Of a stretch of 64,000 bases of DNA, positions 1-8,918 are shown piece by piece. The stretch covers positions 1 to 64,000 of the forward strand of contig JAJOHG010000007.1 in assembly GCA_021029095.1 (NCBI GenBank), written 5' to 3'. This DNA comes from Phellopilus nigrolimitatus (lineage: Eukaryota; Basidiomycota; Agaricomycetes; Hymenochaetales; Hymenochaetaceae). Made by a program: the position numbers and the translations under genes. Within the stretch, counting starts at the first letter, position 1; every line of letters begins with the position of its first letter. A model generated the notes under the pieces. It was not told the DNA's origin and did not search any database. It was given only the letters and a program-made list of their open reading frames with translations.

Positions 1-394
1 GTAGCGGAAGAGATGCAAGTGGGGGGGAAGGCGTCGGGTGCTGGACGGCTGGTTATGGCGAGATATAGATAGACGCGAGGCGGAGTGGTGGGGGGCCGCG
101 CAGGATGGTGGTGTACAGTGCAAATGCTAGATGGATAGGTAGATGGGCTGAGATGAAAAGTAGAGGGGGGTGGATGGGTCGGTAGGCAAAAGGGGGGAAA
201 GGGGGGAAAAAGAACAACAAATAATTAAAAGCTGGGTGTGAAAGGCTTGAAGACGGCGGGCCGGCGGCATGAAAAAAGGAGAAGGGAAGAAAATGTGGAA
301 AGGAGAGGGAGGATAGGATAGGATAGGTGAGGTGAGAAAGAACCAACAAAGTCAAAGTGGAATATCACGGAGTTGTAGGATACGCTGAAGAAGA
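1..394. other. 3' flank, no gene seen
   Basis: Purine-rich sequence downstream of the minus-strand gene that ends at 395. I see no exon, RNA or repeat I can support here. The short open frames look like products of base composition. Confidence 0.5.
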
Positions 395-1836
395 TCACGC
401 AAGGGCGACCAGCGGGAGCCTCATCTTGCGCCCCTGCGGCTTCCCGCGCTCCCGGCTGTTGGGGGACGGAACAGAAAGCTCGCGCGGGCCGGGCGAGGAG
501 GGCGACGGGGGCGCATCTAATTCGGCGCATCTAGAAGACCGGGAAGGCGAGGCACTCGGTATGCACAGGGGCGCTCGGCTCTTCGGCCGAGAGGGGGACG
601 GTGAGGAGGGCGCGAGGCCGGCTGTGGGAGGGGGAGACGGCGGGGGCGTCGGCGTGGACGGCGTCTGCTTCGCGGCGGGGGGATGCACCGGCTGGCATAC
701 AGGCAGGAACGCAGGCTTTTGGCCGCCCTGCCTCCGCGCGCTCGGACAGTCGCAGGCCCAGCCCGCTTCCTCGTCCTCGCGCTCTTCCTCGCCCGACTCC
801 GAGCCCGATAGATCCTGGTGCGGCGCGGCCAGCCCCAGCTTGCGCTCGAGCCCGAGCGACCCGCTTCCGCCGACGCCCACAAACGCCCCGGGGCCCTCGT
901 ATGTCGAGTACGCGCCCGGGTGGCGGGGGGCGGACGGCCCTGGCGGGGGCGACGCGCTGGCCGCGCGGACGGGGCTGCTGTAGCAGCTCGCGCTCGGCGC
1001 CGCGGACGCGGACGGGGACGGGGCCGCGCAGGGCGTCTCGAGGAGCGGGAGGAAGGCGAAGTGCCGCGCGCGCGCGGTCGGGGGCGGCGCGGGGATGGAC
1101 GTCACGAGCGGGCGCGGCGGCGTGTCCGGCGGCGAGGGCGTCTGCAGGAGGTGCTGCGTGCCCGCGCCGCGCGCGTGCGGCGCGCCTGCGTGCGCTGCGG
1201 CGTTGCTCGGGTGCAGCGCGCACGACTTGGCGTGGCCGTGCAGCCCGTGTGCGCGCGCGCCGGCGTCTGCGCTGAAGACCCGGCAGAGGCACGCGTCGGA
1301 GAAGGAGAGGCCGATGGGGGTCGTGGAGGGGAGCGGGGGGCTGCCGGGGGTCTGCGGCGAGGCGGGGCGGGGCGAGGAGGGCGAGGCCGGGGACACGGGG
1401 GACGCCGTGGCGGCGGCGGACTCGGGGAGCAGGGGGAGGAGCGTCAGGGGCACGTGGGAGAGGATGCGCGAGCTCGTGCCGCTCGCCTTGGAGGCGCGCG
1501 CGCTCGCACGGGCGGCTGCGATCTGCATCTGCTTGAGCTCGAGGATGTCACTAATTCGGTTTTGGCCCGATAAGATTAGCAAGGTGTTTTCTTGTTGTAT
1601 AGAAATACGGGCACGTACTCGTAGGAGAGCTTCGGGGTCACGTCGACGGAGGACCTGTCCCAGTCGTCTGCGATGTGGACCTCGTCTGCGTCTTTCTCGA
1701 GAAAGCTGACGGTGCGGGAACAGGTCGGGCGACACGGCTGGCCCGGGGCTGCGAGGGAAGACAAATTCTCATCTGAGGACAGAGATTGAGGGGTGGATGC
1801 GCCACTGGATCGTTTGAGGCAGCTCTTGAATTTCAT
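395..1836 (-). CDS. Conserved Ser/Pro/Ala-rich protein with a basic N-terminus, 2 exons
   Basis: Exon 1 runs 1836 to 1619 and exon 2 runs 1550 to 395. The 68-nt intron (1618-1551) starts GTACGTG and ends AATTAG, and splicing restores the frame as LSYDDILELKQMQ. The product is about 457 residues. The N-terminus (MKFKSCLKRSS, then RTVSFLE and an acidic ADDWDRS stretch near residues 40-62) is the only part that looks conserved. The rest is low-complexity Pro/Ser/Ala with short acidic runs (GSESGEEEREDEE). RTVSF fits the RVxF-type docking consensus for protein phosphatase 1, so a regulatory or scaffold role is possible, but that is inference. There are no membrane segments and no catalytic motif. 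I do not recognise a named family. The ATG at 1836 is the first in frame. Confidence 0.7.
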
Positions 1837-2972
1837 GGAAAGGACTTGTGCTGCTCAGCTGCTCTCACAAGCAGGAAGAGCGAATCGGAGTCGTATGAGG
1901 GCGGTCGTGTGCGGCCGTAGACGTTCAGGATCGGTGTGGGCAAGTCTGGCAAGAGCAGCCGCCCAAGGTGCAAAAACTTTGTAGGTCTCGGGTGAAACCG
2001 GATGGCGGGTATCAGCTAGTGGCGCTCTCAACCTCCGAGTCAGATTGGCCAACAATTGGGGAAGCTAGTGGTGAGAGAAAGAGCGAGCGTGGAATATATA
2101 GAGTCCATGACTGCATCGTCGAACGATTCAGTTGTGCCGTGACATCGTGCACTGGCATCCGCAGACTTTCAATTTTACCCGCACGCACACCTATTCCAAT
2201 TCCATGTCCGCCAATCACTCTATCTCTACAGCTTCGCTAGACTGCTAGCTCCCAGTGTCTCAGTCATCTTGCGATGAAATACAACTCAGCAGCGCATAAA
2301 TGAAAGGATACGAAAATGGTCTCAGCAGACGAAAATACATTCCCATGACCTCTTCTTCGCGCTCCGCACCACTGTTCCGCCTTCCGTCGCGGCTGATCCG
2401 TATTGCAATTTCATGTCGTCGACGTCCTTTATCTTCTCGTGACTCCATGTGCTCTGTTCCCGTGAGATGCTGTGGATGTCTCTCCAAAGGACAAATTAAC
2501 TTGGAAGCATTGCCGTTTATCAATTCGACCGTAGTTCCCACATGCAGTACGTACATTATTTTCTTATGGCTTATACTGGTACGGTCCGTATCAATGTGTT
2601 CCAATTCTGACCAGACTTTAGGTCGATACGATGCGGTACGTACGCGTACGTATCTGTATCACTGTATATTCTGTCTACAGCAACTCGAACACCTTTGCCT
2701 ATCACGCGCAGAAGTGAAGGGCAGTTTGGAACTGTGAGAAAATTTCTGCGGCTTTCTCTACTCCATTCATTTTGGGGCTTGGACAATGCTGGAAATTCAA
2801 ACTCGTGAGACTGTGTCATTTCTGAACAAATTGCTTTGCATTTTGTGCTGTTTTATTGTTAAAATCAATGAACATAACAAAAATAATAAAATACTAGTAG
2901 ATTAAATTAGAATTAATATTGAATATTCTTATACTGCAAAACTATTTTCAGCTTAGCCGAATTGACATGCAT
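1837..2972. other. Intergenic spacer, AT-rich
   Basis: Promoter side of the gene ending at 1836, then AT-rich sequence up to the mariner-like element. No exon structure is convincing on either strand. Confidence 0.4.
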
Positions 2973-3772
2973 TACAGTCATTCACCGGTCAATGGGATAC
3001 CACCACTCAATGGGACACCCGCCTATAACACCCATTTCTCGACCGTTTTTTCTGATTATTTTTGCGATTTCGAGCTTTAGTGCATATCAAAGTACTGTAT
3101 ACCAAGTGCGAGCCAGCCAGGCTCAGTATTGCTTGAGAAATACTCAAAATACAGTCAAATTGTACTAAAATGGTAACTGCAACTTGATGTGACACAATAC
3201 ATTCTGCCTTCTGCACAAATTTTCTCCCTTTGGATCTGCACTGATTTTTCATATAATGAGAGGAGAATATGTCTGTAACATAAACATGACATTATATGAA
3301 GGAGAATTCTAACAGATCTTGAGAATGACAGTATATATGCTCTATCCTATCAAGAGGTCACAGGTGTTACAGAAGTCCCATATGTGTCCTAGATGGCTTC
3401 GAAGACAATTTAATTACTCAACATTATATAAATCCATGGTTAGAGGCATATTCACGAAGAGGACATCTGTAGCTACCAGTACATGCACTTACCATATTAT
3501 TTGGTGGCAAGTACCACTCGTAGTTACTCTACTATTGTGGTAAGGGTCGTGGGAAAGCTACTGTCCCATTGAGCGGTGAGGAGCAAAAACGTCACAGCTT
3601 TTTATTTTCACCATACCTCTTTCATATCTCCTTACTTTTACACAAAATTCTGCAAGAACATTCTAAAGTAGTTTTTTTACCTGCCGATATTTTTTGTTTT
3701 GTGAAAAAGGGGAAATATGTGGTTGAGTTCGCGATGGCGATTTGGTGTCCCATTGACCGGTGAATGACTGTA
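2973..3772. mobile_element. Tc1/mariner-like MITE, 796 bp with TA target duplication
   Basis: The element at 2975-3770 is bounded by matching inverted ends reading CAGTCATTCACCGGTCAATG inward from each side, flanked by TA at 2973-2974 and 3771-3772. TA duplication with CAGT-type ends is characteristic of the Tc1/mariner/pogo group. A second motif, CAATGGGACAC, recurs inverted just inside the ends (about 3001-3020 and 3566-3585). There is no transposase reading frame, so the copy is non-autonomous. It sits about 250 bp upstream of the first F-box copy. Confidence 0.75.
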
Positions 3773-4026
3773 GAGTGCTTAAGTGATCTTATTTATGTCT
3801 TACCAACTTGAAATACGGGCGCTAAGCGGCGGTAAGCAGGCTAAGCGCTTATAAAATGTGACATGCATTAGCTCATTGCGTGCTTACCAACTTGCAACAC
3901 TTTGTACAAGCCAAATAAGACATCTTAAGTTTTGCTGATGCAATATGCAACTGGATCTAAATGCCAACGGCGATTCGACTATAAGATAGACACTTCTGCC
4001 TTCTTTCCCTCTCTCAATACTCCAAC
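3773..4026 (+). other. 5' flank of F-box copy 1
   Basis: Spacer holding the presumed promoter and leader of the F-box gene starting at 4027. It contains two direct copies of TACCAACTTG about 70 bp apart. The last 50 bp (CTCTCAATACTCCAACATG region) match the leaders of the other F-box copies at 8.9, 30.2 and 41.9 kb. Confidence 0.4.
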
Positions 4027-5065
4027 ATGTCGAACATACCAAACAAAAGCCTCCTTCCAAACCTTCCTGCAGAACTGCTCACTGGAGTCGTGTGCAAATG
4101 CGATCTGAAAGATGTTGCCCACATGAAAGGTGTATGTTGGGACCCTACTTTATACAAAGATCACTTATGAATGTGCTCCTTCTTAGACATGCAAGTGCAT
4201 AAAGAATGTCTGTGACCCGCCTCCAGTGCAAAAACATCTCCTGCAAAGCCTGGATGTCACGCGGGCACCCAACATCACTCCATATGATCGCCTAGATAGC
4301 CTTTTACCAGACCAAATGTGTTCCAAATTTGCTGAGGCTGTTGGATCCTCACACAGATGGCTAATGTCTGGCAAGGACAAGAGATATGCTCAGGAAGCAT
4401 CACTACGTATAACACCACATACACAATTCAACCATGGAGGCAGTGATGAGAAATATGTCTTTATGCGGCCTCGGCTTCTACCAGGTGGGCACTATGCACT
4501 CCTTGTGAACAGGAGGGATCTACAACTCTGGTCGCTTGAGCACTCCACTTGTGTGTGGGTTGCCAAGCCACCACATACCTATAATCTCCGCAACTGCGAT
4601 ACATTTGACTTTGAGCTTCTGCAGGATGGGAAATTTCTCATTATCGCAGCCGGGTTTTCAAATCCAACTAGCAGGTGAGTACTATGTGTTGAAGAGTACC
4701 ATATTAAACCTGTCAAGTTTATTCTTCTCTCACCAGGTCTGTCTGTGTGTATAAATTTGATTTCGAGTCACGGAATGGCACATGTGTCTTTAAGTGTGGC
4801 ATTCCTTATTCTTCCGCTCCCCCTCAACTCATGGTCAGAGGCAAGCTTGTCATGTCATTTGTCTCCCGAGGAAATCAGATAAACCTGTTCAATTGGAAGA
4901 AGTCTGAAGCAGTCATACTTGATTACGATCATGTGAATGTCGGTGTAAGTAAAATTTCTCATCTGGGTCTGTATTCTTCTCAATCCAAGTATAGCTAATC
5001 ATGATGACTTCTATGTGCCAATATAATTGCCGACAAAGCCACTGATGACACTTGTTGAAGACCAT

Positions 5066-5176
5066 TGTTGGATGTGGGCAAAGTGAATGCCAAGACCTGG
5101 TAGCTCAGTGGTAGAGCACCGACCCGGAGGTTTGGGGGTCATGGGTTCAAGCCCCATCCAGATCATGTTTTCATTA
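5066..5176 (+). repeat. Left terminal repeat of the TRIM-like element
   Basis: 111-bp direct repeat, same as 5269-5379 as far as I can see. It contains the tRNA-like sequence at 5094-5164. It is immediately followed by the initiator-Met primer-binding site. Confidence 0.8.
5094..5164 (+). other. tRNA-like cloverleaf inside the left terminal repeat
   Basis: The 71-nt stretch folds as a tRNA. The acceptor stem GACCTGG pairs with CCAGATC with one mismatch. The D arm is GCTC-AGTGGTA-GAGC, the T arm is ATGGG-TTCAAGC-CCCAT, and the anticodon arm is weak. It carries A-box-like (TAGCTCAGTGGTAGAGC) and B-box-like (GGTTCAAGCCC) pol III promoter elements. The anticodon loop CCGGAGG lacks the usual U33, and the stem has a mismatch, so it is probably not a functional tRNA gene. 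Confidence 0.65.
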
Positions 5177-5268
5177 GGTTATGAGCCTTGGACGCTGAAC
5201 CCTGTGCTGGTTGCGTAAGGAGCCTGAAAGGGTAAGCATGATTCTCGGGCATTCCCTTTGAGGGGGAG

Positions 5269-5379
5269 TGTTGGATGTGGGCAAAGTGAATGCCAAGACC
5301 TGGTAGCTCAGTGGTAGAGCACCGACCCGGAGGTTTGGGGGTCATGGGTTCAAGCCCCATCCAGATCATGTTTTCATTA
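5269..5379 (+). repeat. Right terminal repeat of the TRIM-like element
   Basis: Second 111-bp copy, preceded by the polypurine tract at 5261-5268 and followed by the ACCAT target duplication. Confidence 0.8.
5297..5367 (+). other. tRNA-like cloverleaf inside the right terminal repeat
   Basis: Same 71-nt tRNA-like sequence as at 5094-5164, with the same A- and B-box-like elements. Near-identity of the two copies suggests recent insertion, or transposition with both repeats copied from one template. Confidence 0.65.
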
Positions 5380-6095
5380 ACCATCACATTGTCACTGCAC
5401 TAAGAGTTGGAACCAGTGATATCATGCTTGCTGCCATCTCGGTCTCCTCACTTGACGGAAAGTGGACAAATGTTCAAATCAGAAATTGGACTGAGTGGAA
5501 ACATGCTGTATACTCTTTTTCTCGAGAGAACGGAGCTGAAAATCGAGACGTTTTATGCTTAACACTCCCAAGGGGGGATGGAAGGCACATGATACTCGAG
5601 CTGCACAGTATACTCGGGATGCACAGGATGCTCGGGATGCATGCATTCACGCCTGCATGGTACCCAAAGACAAAGACAGAGAACACTGCAGAGATATTTG
5701 TCGCTGCATACGAAATCCTGGAAGATAAGACAGCATACCTCGTATCGTACCGAGTCCAGCTTTCAGGCCGAAAGGTAGTGGCAACCTCGGACATTGCCTG
5801 GCACCTTTCGTTAATTGCACAAGACCGTGCAGCCATGTCGACGATCCCCCAACCCAGCCTGTATGGGTCTGTGTATAACATCTCAAATTCAGGGAGCATG
5901 TTCTCGCGAATCGGTCCGGAAGTTCATTGCCACCAGCTTTTCTGCAAGGACCAACAACCTGTGGGTTATGGTCGGATTCCGAGCTCAGCACGTGATGCGG
6001 ACCGGGAACTAGTAGTCATGTCGGTAGAGCCAGTCAGCGGTGCAGTGTTGATTGTGTCGCAGGGTCTGTTGAGGGTCGCGCGGTTTGGCTCTTAA

Positions 6096-6247
6096 GCTTG
6101 GGCATGATATCCTTTGCAAGTGCCCAGCATACAGTCAACGCGTTTTGCAAGGAGGTGCTTTCGTCGGTATATTATCTTGTCGAATAGAGTACAGTATACG
6201 AATCCCGCTTCGAACGTGACTTTAATAGATTTCATACACGAAAAAAA

Positions 6248-6279
<32 letters not shown>

Positions 6280-6700
6280 ACAGAACTGATACTTATATTC
6301 ATGAAGAACCTGTCCACCTGCGCGAGGCAACTGTGACCTGGGCGAGTCGCTCACAAAGGCCTGCATTGTGCCGATTGTCTGTAGGGTTCCGCACCGTGTC
6401 CGTGTTTGCGGTTTATGGCCGTACCGTATACGGAAACGTATCAAGCAGAAGAGGGCGAATAAAGCAGGTCGTATTATACGGCCCATTTATGGTCCGTAAC
6501 CATGTACCGTACGGTGCGGAGCCCTAACATTTGTCTGTCCGAAGGTAACGAAGAGAATCTGAGACCTGCGATATCGCGCCCGCAGGAGATTCAACATCTG
6601 CATTCCAAAGATAATTACAGTGGATGTAAGGAGCTGAAGCTAGCCGGAGGGCGAGGAAGCAGCCGCCGCGATCTAATCTTATCTCCACACCCCGAAGTTT
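6096..6700 (+). repeat. F-box 3' tail and ADE1 upstream region, shared with other copies
   Basis: The sequence after the F-box stop (GCTTGGGCATGATATCC onward) recurs at 10651-11150, inverted at 27981-28463, partly inverted at 22900-23205 and inverted at 39156-40192. It contains a poly-A run at 6241-6266 and the nested MITE at 6382-6526, and leads straight into the ADE1 promoter. Confidence 0.7.
6382..6526 (+). mobile_element. Short MITE in the F-box tail, internally deleted relative to 39568-39935
   Basis: The ends read TAGGGTTCCGCACCG and, inverted, TAGGGCTCCGCACCG, and the interior is rich in CGTACGG-type palindromes. The same site in the copy near 39.5 kb (reverse strand) holds a longer version of about 370 bp, while the copy near 23.06 kb lacks the insert. 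The flanking motif TTGTCTGT occurs on both sides, close to but not abutting the right end. It is probably a hAT-like or unclassified MITE. Confidence 0.6.
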
Positions 6701-6739
6701 TCTTCATGCTGCAGTGTCTCTGAATCACTGAATACCACC

Positions 6740-8147
6740 ATGGCCTCCGCATCGACATCGGCCGCGCTCACGCAGACCGCGCTGCCCGAGAGTGCGACGC
6801 TTCGCCTCGTCTCGCGCGGGAAGGTGCGCGATCTGTACGAGGTCGCCGACGGTGCGGACGCGTACTTGCTCTTCGTCGCGACCGACCGCATCTCCGCGTT
6901 CGACGTCGTCCTGAACAACGTACGTCTTCATTTTTATTGTTTCTGCTTGCACACGCTGCCTTTCTCAACTGTGCTTTTTCTCGTCGCACGCAACTCCCAA
7001 CGCAACCGCCAACCGAAACCGAACCGGAAACTCAAATCCCCATCCGCATACACGCGCACACGCACGCACAGGGCGTCCCGGGCAAGGGCGCGCTGCTCAC
7101 GCAGCTCTCCGCCTTCTGGTTCGAGCGGCTCGCGCCCCTCATCGGGCACCACGTCGTCGCGACGTCGCTCGACGCGCTGCCGCCCGGCGTGCGCGCGCAG
7201 GTCGCGCCACACTGGGCGGGCGTGCTCGCGGGGCGCACGCTGCTCGTGCGCAAGGCGCGCGTCGTGAAGCTCGAGGCGATCGTCAGGGGGTACCTCACCG
7301 GTGCGTCCGTCTCTCTCTCTGGCTGTTTTTCCTTTCTCTCTTTTTTTTTCTCTTTTTTCTTTCTTTCGTTATTTCTTTCGTTATTTCTTCTCGGGTCCCC
7401 AGCCCCGGGTGTCCCCCCTCGTGCTTAGTCTCGGACCTTCGCGTGCTGACTGGCCCCGCCCGACAGGCTCAGCGTGGTCCGAGTACGTGGCCGCGGGCAC
7501 CGTGCACGGCATCCCGCTGCCGGACGGCTACGCTGAGTCCGCTGCGCTCGCCGCGCCGCTCTTCACGCCGTCGACGAAGGCCGCGGCCGGCGCGCACGAC
7601 GAGAACATCTCCCCCGCGCGCGGTGCGTCCCCCCTCGCTCACAGTTCATTTCATTTGCTAGTCCTTAACTAGACCCCCGTGATGAATAGCAAAGGAGCTG
7701 ATCGGCGAGGAACTCTACGACCACGTCGCGCGCGCGGCCGTCGCGCTCTACAAGGAGGCGGCAGCGTACGCGCTCTCGCGGGGGCTCATCCTCGCCGACA
7801 CCAAGTTCGAGTTCGGGCTCGTTCCCGCTTCCTCCCTTCCCTCCTCTCTGCCCTCGCTATCCCCAATTATCTCCATCGACGGCGCGCCGCACGCGCTCAT
7901 TCTCGTCGACGAGGCGCTCACGCCGGACTCGTCGCGCTACTGGGCCGCGGCGGCATACGCGCCCGGGCGCGCGCAGACGTCCTTCGACAAGCAGTTCCTG
8001 CGCGACTGGCTCTCCGCCGCGGGCTTCCGCCGGGGCCTCGAGGGAGGCCCGCCCGGCCACGAGGGTGCGGGGTGGAGCATGACGCCAGAAGTGGTTGCGG
8101 GGACGAGGGAGCGCTATGAGGAGGTCGTGCGGCTGTTGACGGGCTAG
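6740..8147 (+). CDS. ADE1: Phosphoribosylaminoimidazole-succinocarboxamide synthase (SAICAR synthetase)
   Basis: Catalyses ATP-dependent joining of CAIR and aspartate to SAICAR in de novo purine synthesis, in the cytosol. Exons are 6740-6919, 7072-7300, 7467-7622 and 7690-8147, and splice phases close exactly to 340 residues; the yeast enzyme is about 306. Family marks seen are the N-terminal [39 protein letters not shown], the signature LADTKFEFG and the late LTPDSSRYW. About 19 extra residues between KFEFGL and LILVDE read through in frame with no good splice signals, so I keep them as coding. The gene lies downstream of F-box copy 1 in the same orientation. Its 3' flank continues into a gutted TMEM170 copy on the other strand. 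This is the only complete ADE1 in the window. Confidence 0.93.
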
Positions 8148-8400
8148 GGAAAGAAGAGAGAAAGAAAAAAAGAAAAAAAGAAAGGCGTGGGCTTGCAAAG
8201 TAAGGGCATGCAGATTGCGCGGGTATAAAATGGTTCTCAGTGTCAGTTGTGGATAATGCGATTGGACTGAACGGCGGATCGACGGCTTCCTGCAAATTTG
8301 AGAGATTGATTATGGATGCTCTGAAGGGCATCGCAGCGAGTACAGCAACGTTTGCACCACAGCTAAAGTTAAGATCGGATAGGAAGAGATGATGAGGAAG
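8148..8400. repeat. ADE1/TMEM170 intergenic spacer, copy A
   Basis: Matches 22155-22470 and 27671-27980 in inverted orientation, including TGATTATGGATGCTCTGAAG and the GATCGGATAGGAAGAGATGA stretch. It represents the common region between the convergent 3' ends of ADE1 and the TMEM170-like gene. Confidence 0.7.
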
Positions 8401-8600
8401 AATCCGCAATGCGAGTGACTACCGAGGGACGCGGATGCGAGTGAGAGCAAAGAGAGGGAAAGCAATGCAAAGGAGGAGAGCGGACGGGTAGTCTTCTCTC
8501 TCTCTCTCTCTCTCTCTCTTTTTCTCTTTTTTTCGATTTTGCGCGTTCTGCGGTGTTCTCGCGAGCCATCCGGGGCCTCGCGAATCGATGATTCACTAAT
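8380..8600 (-). pseudogene. TMEM170-like gene reduced to promoter plus 3' UTR, copy A
   Basis: Read on the minus strand, the promoter segment CCCCGGATGGCTCGCGAGAA (intact counterpart about 20915-20935) and a purine tract join directly to the 3' UTR starting ACCCGTCCGCTCTC (intact counterpart from about 22160). The whole coding region, about 1.1 kb in the intact gene at 21138-22154, is missing. A GA/TC microsatellite (8499-8521) sits at the join and may have mediated the deletion. Confidence 0.7.
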
Positions 8601-8918
8601 GAGCAGTGAAAACGACCTCTGATGATCATCGATGAATCAGTCCAAAATCCCCGAATTCAATCCTTTTTATCCAGTAAACGACCGTCTAAAAATTTGACCC
8701 TTTGTCAAAAGCAATTTAGGCATGCTAGGCGCACTATATTTGCAGGTTGTAAGCAATCCAAAGTTATTAGCGTCTCCGAACGATCGCAAAATAGCTTATG
8801 TTTGCAACTTTGCCGCACTACGCGGATTTAAGTGCCAGCGAGATTCCCCTCATATTAATACAATGTGCACTTCTGCCTTCTAGGCGCACTCTTCTTTTCC
8901 CTCTCTCAATACTCCAAC
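8601..8918 (+). other. 5' flank of F-box copy 2
   Basis: Upstream region shared, inverted, with 27308-27500, 30192-30545 and 41890-42275, including GCATGCTAGGCGCACTATAT and GTCTCCGAACGATCGCAAAA. It carries the presumed F-box promoter. Confidence 0.5.

Larger units (their letters stand above)
5066..5379 (+). mobile_element. TRIM-like miniature LTR element with tRNA-like terminal repeats
   Basis: Two near-identical direct repeats of 111 bp (5066-5176 and 5269-5379) flank a 92-bp core. Host sequence ACCAT is duplicated on both sides (5061-5065 and 5380-5384), the 5-bp duplication expected of integrase. The core starts directly after the left repeat with GGTTATGAGCC, complementary to the anticodon stem-loop of initiator tRNA-Met, and ends with the polypurine run AGGGGGAG directly before the right repeat. 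These are the minimal parts of a terminal-repeat retrotransposon in miniature. Each repeat begins TGTTGGATG and ends TTTTCATTA, so the 3' end is not the canonical CA. There is no coding capacity. Insertion falls in the last exon of the F-box gene. Confidence 0.85.
4027..6095 (+). pseudogene. F-box family gene, copy 1, broken by a TRIM insertion
   Basis: Exons by analogy with the intact copy at 8919: 4027-4131, 4187-4674, 4737-4944, then an exon starting about 5036 that is interrupted at 5065/5380. Exon 1 encodes an F-box-like start (LPAELLTGVVCKCDLKDV). Exon 2 has a WD-like stretch (RPRLLPGGHYALLV). The C-terminal part after the insertion (LDGKWTNV to RVARFGS) stays open to a stop at 6095. 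The 314-bp element plus its 5-bp target duplication adds 319 nt, which is not a multiple of three, and reading into it meets TGA within about 18 nt. A product of about 280 residues lacking the C-terminal half could still be made. F-box proteins normally recruit substrates to SCF ubiquitin ligases; no function can be assigned to this copy. Confidence 0.8.

Noticed and set aside
395..1575. Long plus-strand frames (357-983, 601-1275, 818-1573)
   Set aside because: They are shadows of the GC-rich minus-strand exon; Arg/Gly/Ala-rich with no splice logic.
5094..5164. Bona fide tRNA gene
   Set aside because: Cloverleaf is good, but the anticodon loop lacks U33, the anticodon stem has a mismatch, and the copy is part of a mobile terminal repeat present twice.
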